From Bacteroidota bacterium (lineage in GTDB: Bacteria; Bacteroidota; UBA10030; UBA6906): a stretch of DNA of 10,025 bases. Location: the NCBI GenBank assembly GCA_016844425.1, contig JAERML010000124.1:1-10025 (forward strand). The letters run 5' to 3'. A program made the position numbers and the translations under genes. The stretch's first letter is position 1. Each line of letters starts with the position of its first letter. This document shows positions 7,182 through 10,025 of the stretch, piece by piece. Under the pieces are notes generated by a model. That model searched no databases. It had not been told where the DNA came from and was given only the letters and a program-made list of their open reading frames with translations.

Positions 7182-7218
7182 GAAACGCTCTCCTTCACGA
7201 ATCGAAAATGAACTTGCT

Positions 7219-7249
7219 CCAATCTATCAATATTGAAATGGAATTGCAA
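7219..7249 (-). promoter_or_regulatory. Candidate Bacteroidetes-type promoter of the PorV-like gene
   Basis: Read on the minus strand, TTG (7249-7247), 20 bases, then TAGATTGG (7226-7219) matches the -33/-7 arrangement, with seven of eight positions fitting TAnnTTTG. It lies about 37 bases before the start at 7181, the same distance as the FN3 promoter from its gene. This is a motif match only. Confidence 0.4.
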
Positions 7250-7293
7250 GCTCGGGGAAAACCGGAACCTGCCAGCCCGCGGTGATCGGTTGG

Positions 7294-7324
7294 TTGCTTC
7301 TCTTGGCTGAAAACCCTATATTAA
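7294..7324 (+). promoter_or_regulatory. Weak promoter candidate for rpmE
   Basis: TTG at 7294-7296 and TATATTAA at 7317-7324 are 20 bases apart. They fit the Bacteroidetes -33/-7 pattern with two mismatches in the -7 box. Position, about 50 bases before the rpmE start in a divergent intergenic region, is reasonable. No other candidate on the plus strand was better. Confidence 0.28.
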
Positions 7325-7374
7325 TGCCACTTGATTGTCTCCATATACGCTCTTAGAGAAAGGACGAAGTGGTA

Positions 7375-7596
7375 ATGAAAGAAGGAATCCATCCGGACTA
7401 CAAGAAAGCGACAGTTACCTGCATTTGCGGGAACACCTTCGAAACCCGATCTACGATCGGTGACCTGAAAGTGGAAATCTGTTCTAACTGCCATCCGTTC
7501 TTCACAGGGCGCCAGAATCTTGTCGACTCGGCGGGGCGCATCGAACGCTACAATAAGAAGTATGGAAAGAAGGCGGCCGACGCACCGGCTGCATAG
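7375..7596 (+). CDS. rpmE: 50S ribosomal protein L31 (zinc-binding, C+ form)
   Basis: This is ribosomal protein L31, a small large-subunit protein at the interface between the subunits. The 73 residues start [19 protein letters not shown], the standard family opening. They carry four cysteines as C16-x-C18 and C36-x-x-C39, the zinc-binding set of the C+ type. The HPFFTGRQ block follows at 40-47 and a basic NKKYGKK tail after it. ATG 7375 is chosen over a GTG six bases upstream because it matches the family start and lies 10 bases after AAAGGA (7359-7364). It is apparently monocistronic, with a hairpin following. In many bacteria the C+ form is replaced by a cysteine-free paralogue under zinc limitation; no such paralogue is in this window. 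Confidence 0.96.
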   Translation: MKEGIHPDYKKATVTCICGNTFETRSTIGDLKVEICSNCHPFFTGRQNLVDSAGRIERYNKKYGKKAADAPAA

Positions 7597-7642
7597 ATGC
7601 AGCGTTATTGACGATTTACGCCCTGCCTGGCTTTGCATCAAT

Positions 7643-7689
7643 CGTTCCGCTCCACAAGTCGGGTCAATGACCTGCGGGCGGAACGTTTT
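7643..7689 (+). terminator. Probable terminator after rpmE, with nested hairpin
   Basis: CGTTCCGC (7643-7650) pairs with GCGGAACG (7678-7685), and two further inner pairs (one U-G) extend the stem to 10. TTTT follows at 7686-7689. Inside the large loop GGTC (7662-7665) pairs with GACC (7669-7672), so the fold is branched or stacked. It lies about 46 bases after the rpmE stop and ends 32 bases before the preferred start of the next gene. The large loop makes it less certain than the other two terminators. Confidence 0.55.
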
Positions 7690-7721
7690 GTTATCACCAC
7701 CTCATGGTTTCTGAGCGCCGC

Positions 7722-8981
7722 ATGCACCTTTGTCTGTATGAAGATCTTGTTGCCAGCAATTTTTTTCCTCTGATCTACTTCCGTCCGGTGTACGATCTCC
7801 GCTGCGGCATCCTTACACTCCGTGAAAAGGCGCTCAGCCATCTGGCTCCCACAGGGGTTACGTTGTACGTCCGCTCATACCTTTCCGCGTATCTCAGAGA
7901 GGTAAGTCCCAAAAACGGTATCAACGATATCTCCGCCGAGTCATGTCTTTTTCTAAACGGTCGGTGCATCATGACTAAGGGGCTTGCAAAGGTGCTCAAG
8001 AAAGAGAAGCGGGATGTATTATTCATGTCCTCGGGAGAAGTTGTGGGTGCGCTCCTGAGCGGTTCCAACCTTGCAAGGTCGAAATCGGAGATCCACAATG
8101 ACGCGCTGGATCTCTCGGCATTGACAGGCCTTCCACATGTTGAAGTGGACGCCGTGCTGGTACGCTATCCGTGGGATCTCGTTTACGCCAATGACACAGA
8201 AATTTCCAATGATTTCCATGTTCTCACGAAGAACAAGGCGGCGAGGAAGGGAGACATTCACCGGAGTGCCATCCTGGAGGGAAAGAAGCTCATCTACATC
8301 GATAGGAAGAGCACTATAGGCCCGGGCGTTGTTCTTGATGCAACTGCTGGCCCTATCTACATTGGGTCGGATGTGCGCATCCAGGCACAAGCGGTAATCG
8401 GGGGTCCGTGCTATGTTGGAGATGGTGCCACCGTGAAAGTCGGCGCCCAGATTCATGGAAAGACTAGCATTGGTCCTGTTTGTAAGATCGGAGGTGAGGT
8501 CGAACAGTCCACGTTCCACTCCCACGTCAACAAACAGCACCATGGATTCATTGGACACTCTTACATTGCGCCATGGGTTAACCTGGGAGCGGGAACGTCG
8601 TCGAGCGACCTTAAGAACACATACGGTACGGTTAAGGTCTACATAAACGGACGATCTGTGGATTCCGGGAGGATGTTTGTAGGATTGACAGCGGGTGACC
8701 ACGTGAAAACGGGAATCAACGCCACGCTTGATACGGGCACCGTGATCGGACCTTCGTCCAACATCTACGGGACGGCTCTCCCACCAAAGTTCGTCCCTGC
8801 ATTTACCTGGGGTTCGGCGGACCAGATGACCACGTATGATCTGGACAAAGCGCTGGCCGTGGCAACCACCGTCATGGCGCGACGCAACATTCAATTGACG
8901 CCGGTTTATCGTGAGCTGTTTCAACATGTTTTTTCTATGACCAACCATGAGCGATCCGGCCATCGAGCCCAAACCGCCTGA
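7722..8981 (+). CDS. GlmU-like sugar nucleotidyltransferase / acetyltransferase
   Basis: This is a 419-residue protein resembling the 'alternative' GlmU family of Bacteroidetes. GlmU makes UDP-N-acetylglucosamine, the precursor for peptidoglycan and lipopolysaccharide. The N-terminal part (1 to about 170) begins MHLCLYEDLVASNFFPL and has the family block FRPVYDLRCGILTLREK at 20-36. The classical pyrophosphorylase glycine-rich signature (LAAGxGTRM) is not present. From about 178 to 350 there is a left-handed beta-helix made of hexapeptide repeats (STIGPGVVLD, YIGSDVRI, YVGDGATV, SIGPVCKIG), including VNLGAGTSSSDLKN, the counterpart of the GlmU acetyltransferase active region. ATG 7722 fits the family N-terminus; ATG 7704 would add six residues and lies only 14 bases after the terminator T-run. 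Neither has a good Shine-Dalgarno. The gene overlaps rsmB by 35 bases. The exact sugar substrate is inferred from the family. Confidence 0.85.
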   Translation: MHLCLYEDLVASNFFPLIYFRPVYDLRCGILTLREKALSHLAPTGVTLYVRSYLSAYLREVSPKNGINDISAESCLFLNGRCIMTKGLAKVLKKEKRDVLFMSSGEVVGALLSGSNLARSKSEIHNDALDLSALTGLPHVEVDAVLVRYPWDLVYANDTEISNDFHVLTKNKAARKGDIHRSAILEGKKLIYIDRKSTIGPGVVLDATAGPIYIGSDVRIQAQAVIGGPCYVGDGATVKVGAQIHGKTSIGPVCKIGGEVEQSTFHSHVNKQHHGFIGHSYIAPWVNLGAGTSSSDLKNTYGTVKVYINGRSVDSGRMFVGLTAGDHVKTGINATLDTGTVIGPSSNIYGTALPPKFVPAFTWGSADQMTTYDLDKALAVATTVMARRNIQLTPVYRELFQHVFSMTNHERSGHRAQTA

Positions 8982-10025
8982 CCCGGTTCTCCCGGAGCGG
9001 AAAGAACCACCACACAGCCTCTATTACGGTGTACGCGGAACAGCGGTTAAGATTCTGAACCGCGTCGAGCGGACAGATTCCTATCTCGACAAAGTGCTTG
9101 ACGCGGAACTCCGGTCTCAGGAGTTGAACGATCTTGACAAAGGACTCTTGACAGAGATTGTGCACGGCGTCCTCCGGTGGCAGAACAAACTTGACTGGGT
9201 GCTGAACGGATTCTCGCATGGCAACTTTGCCAAGTCCGAAATCAATCTCAAGAATACCCTTCGTGTTGCGCTGTACCAGATTCTTTTCTTGAACCGTGTC
9301 CCGCACGCAGCTGCCGTGAATGAAGGCGTGGAGTTCATCAAACGGATTCGTGGCGACAAGCTTGCGGGGCTGGTGAACGCTGTCCTGCGCAACGTCATCA
9401 GGAACATCGAGGGGATCCGTTATCCGGATCCGAAGGAAGACCAGGTGCAGTACCTTTCTGTGGTGTTTTCCCATCCGCACTGGATGGTAAAACGGTGGGT
9501 GAAACGCTTTGGTGCAGAAGAGACGCAGAAACTTCTCATGGCGAGCAACGAACGCCCGGGGCTTTCCTTGCGGATCAACAAACTCAAGGTGGATCCCGGG
9601 CACTTCCTCTCGTTGCTCGACCAACAAAAGATTGAATACACCGGATCGAGCCACATCGATTACTTTGTCAAGGTGAGGGGTCTCACCAAGATCGGCCAGA
9701 TGGAGCTGTTCCGGAACGGAATGTTTACTATCCAGGACGAGAGTGCCGCCCTTCCCTGTCTCCTGCTCGGAGCGAAGCCCGGTGAGCGCGTGCTTGATCT
9801 TTGCGCTGCGCCTGGTGGCAAAACCACGGCCATCGCGGAAATGATGAAGAACGAAGGGGAAGTGATTGCCATCGATAAGTACGAAGTGAAATTAGGTTTC
9901 ATCAAGGCTGCGTGCGAGCGCCTTGGTCTCCGAAATGTCAGGCTACAGGTAACGGATGCGGCATCGCTTGAAAGTGCACTGGCAGATCGCGTCTTGTTGG
10001 ATGTTCCCTGCTCAGGCCTCGGTGT
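8947..10025 (+). CDS. rsmB: 16S rRNA (cytosine-C5)-methyltransferase RsmB (3' partial)
   Basis: This is the first 359 residues of RsmB (also called Sun/Fmu), which methylates C5 of cytosine 967 in 16S rRNA using S-adenosylmethionine. An NusB-like RNA-binding domain spans about residues 25-155 (VKILNRVERTDSYLDKVL, TEIVHGVLRW, ALYQILFLNRVP, VNAVLRNV). The Rossmann methyltransferase domain follows, with SAM motif I VLDLCAAPGGKTT at 282-294 and motif IV LLDVPCSGLG at 350-359, including C355. In this family C355 is the helper cysteine for product release; the catalytic nucleophile in motif VI lies beyond the window. ATG 8947 is the first start after an in-frame TGA at 8938, so the 35-base overlap with the GlmU-like gene is real unless a later non-ATG start is used. 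No Shine-Dalgarno is visible, consistent with coupled translation. The frame is open to the window edge. Confidence 0.93.
   Translation, partial: MSDPAIEPKPPDPVLPERKEPPHSLYYGVRGTAVKILNRVERTDSYLDKVLDAELRSQELNDLDKGLLTEIVHGVLRWQNKLDWVLNGFSHGNFAKSEINLKNTLRVALYQILFLNRVPHAAAVNEGVEFIKRIRGDKLAGLVNAVLRNVIRNIEGIRYPDPKEDQVQYLSVVFSHPHWMVKRWVKRFGAEETQKLLMASNERPGLSLRINKLKVDPGHFLSLLDQQKIEYTGSSHIDYFVKVRGLTKIGQMELFRNGMFTIQDESAALPCLLLGAKPGERVLDLCAAPGGKTTAIAEMMKNEGEVIAIDKYEVKLGFIKAACERLGLRNVRLQVTDAASLESALADRVLLDVPCSGLG

Noticed and set aside
7182..7374. A riboswitch or L31 autoregulatory leader in the divergent region
   Set aside because: Only long-range, weak pairings could be drawn; nothing resembles a known leader structure, so only the promoter candidates are listed.
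5398..7596. A zinc-response regulon linking the ZIP transporter and the zinc-binding L31
   Set aside because: The genes are in separate transcription units with a minus-strand gene between them, and I saw no palindromic Zur-like operator before either.
8019..8972. Long minus-strand open frame (317 codons) opposite the GlmU-like gene
   Set aside because: The plus strand encodes hexapeptide repeats with clear family motifs; the antisense translation is Arg/His-rich with no domain or ribosome binding site.

Overview
The window is ordinary chromosomal DNA of a moderately GC-rich bacterium, most likely from the Bacteroidota/Chlorobiota/Ignavibacteriota (FCB) group. Three things suggest this: a PorV/PorQ-type outer-membrane barrel protein, a GlmU-like fusion of the 'alternative' type described in Bacteroidetes, and a candidate promoter matching the Bacteroidetes consensus (TTTG, 19 bases, TAnnTTTG). 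The genus cannot be fixed from the sequence. No mobile element, CRISPR array, rRNA or tRNA was seen, and I found no convincing new system.

Layout: (1) 3-164, the end of an unrecognised protein. (2) 239-1614, glyS for a class II glycyl-tRNA synthetase, broken into two frames near base 648. The break coincides exactly with the loss of the second Cys pair of a zinc-knuckle-like motif and is best explained by a deletion of about 13 bases. (3) 1651-2322, an OmpA-type peptidoglycan-binding lipoprotein with its own strong Shine-Dalgarno sequence, followed by a strong hairpin terminator. (4) 2459-3352, a secreted fibronectin type III protein behind the Bacteroidetes-type promoter. (5) 3395-6153, a tight run of three genes: a CPBP-family intramembrane protease, an exported TPR protein (ATGA overlap) and a ZIP metal transporter (3-base gap). 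A bidirectional terminator closes this run. (6) 6234-7181 on the minus strand, a PorV/PorQ-family barrel protein. (7) A divergent intergenic region of about 190 bases with a promoter candidate for each direction. (8) 7375-7596, rpmE (ribosomal protein L31, zinc-binding form), followed by a hairpin. (9) 7722-8981, a GlmU-like nucleotidyltransferase/acetyltransferase, overlapping by 35 bases with (10) rsmB, a 16S rRNA m5C methyltransferase that runs off the right edge.

The genes fall into two broad themes. Translation is represented by GlyRS, L31 and RsmB; cell envelope by the OmpA lipoprotein, FN3 protein, CPBP protease, exported TPR protein, ZIP transporter, PorV-like barrel and GlmU-like enzyme. 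Only the CPBP-TPR-ZIP run and the GlmU-like/rsmB pair are spaced tightly enough to argue for co-transcription. The item most worth checking is the glyS lesion, because this enzyme is normally essential: it is either an assembly/consensus error or a real inactivation with a second copy elsewhere.
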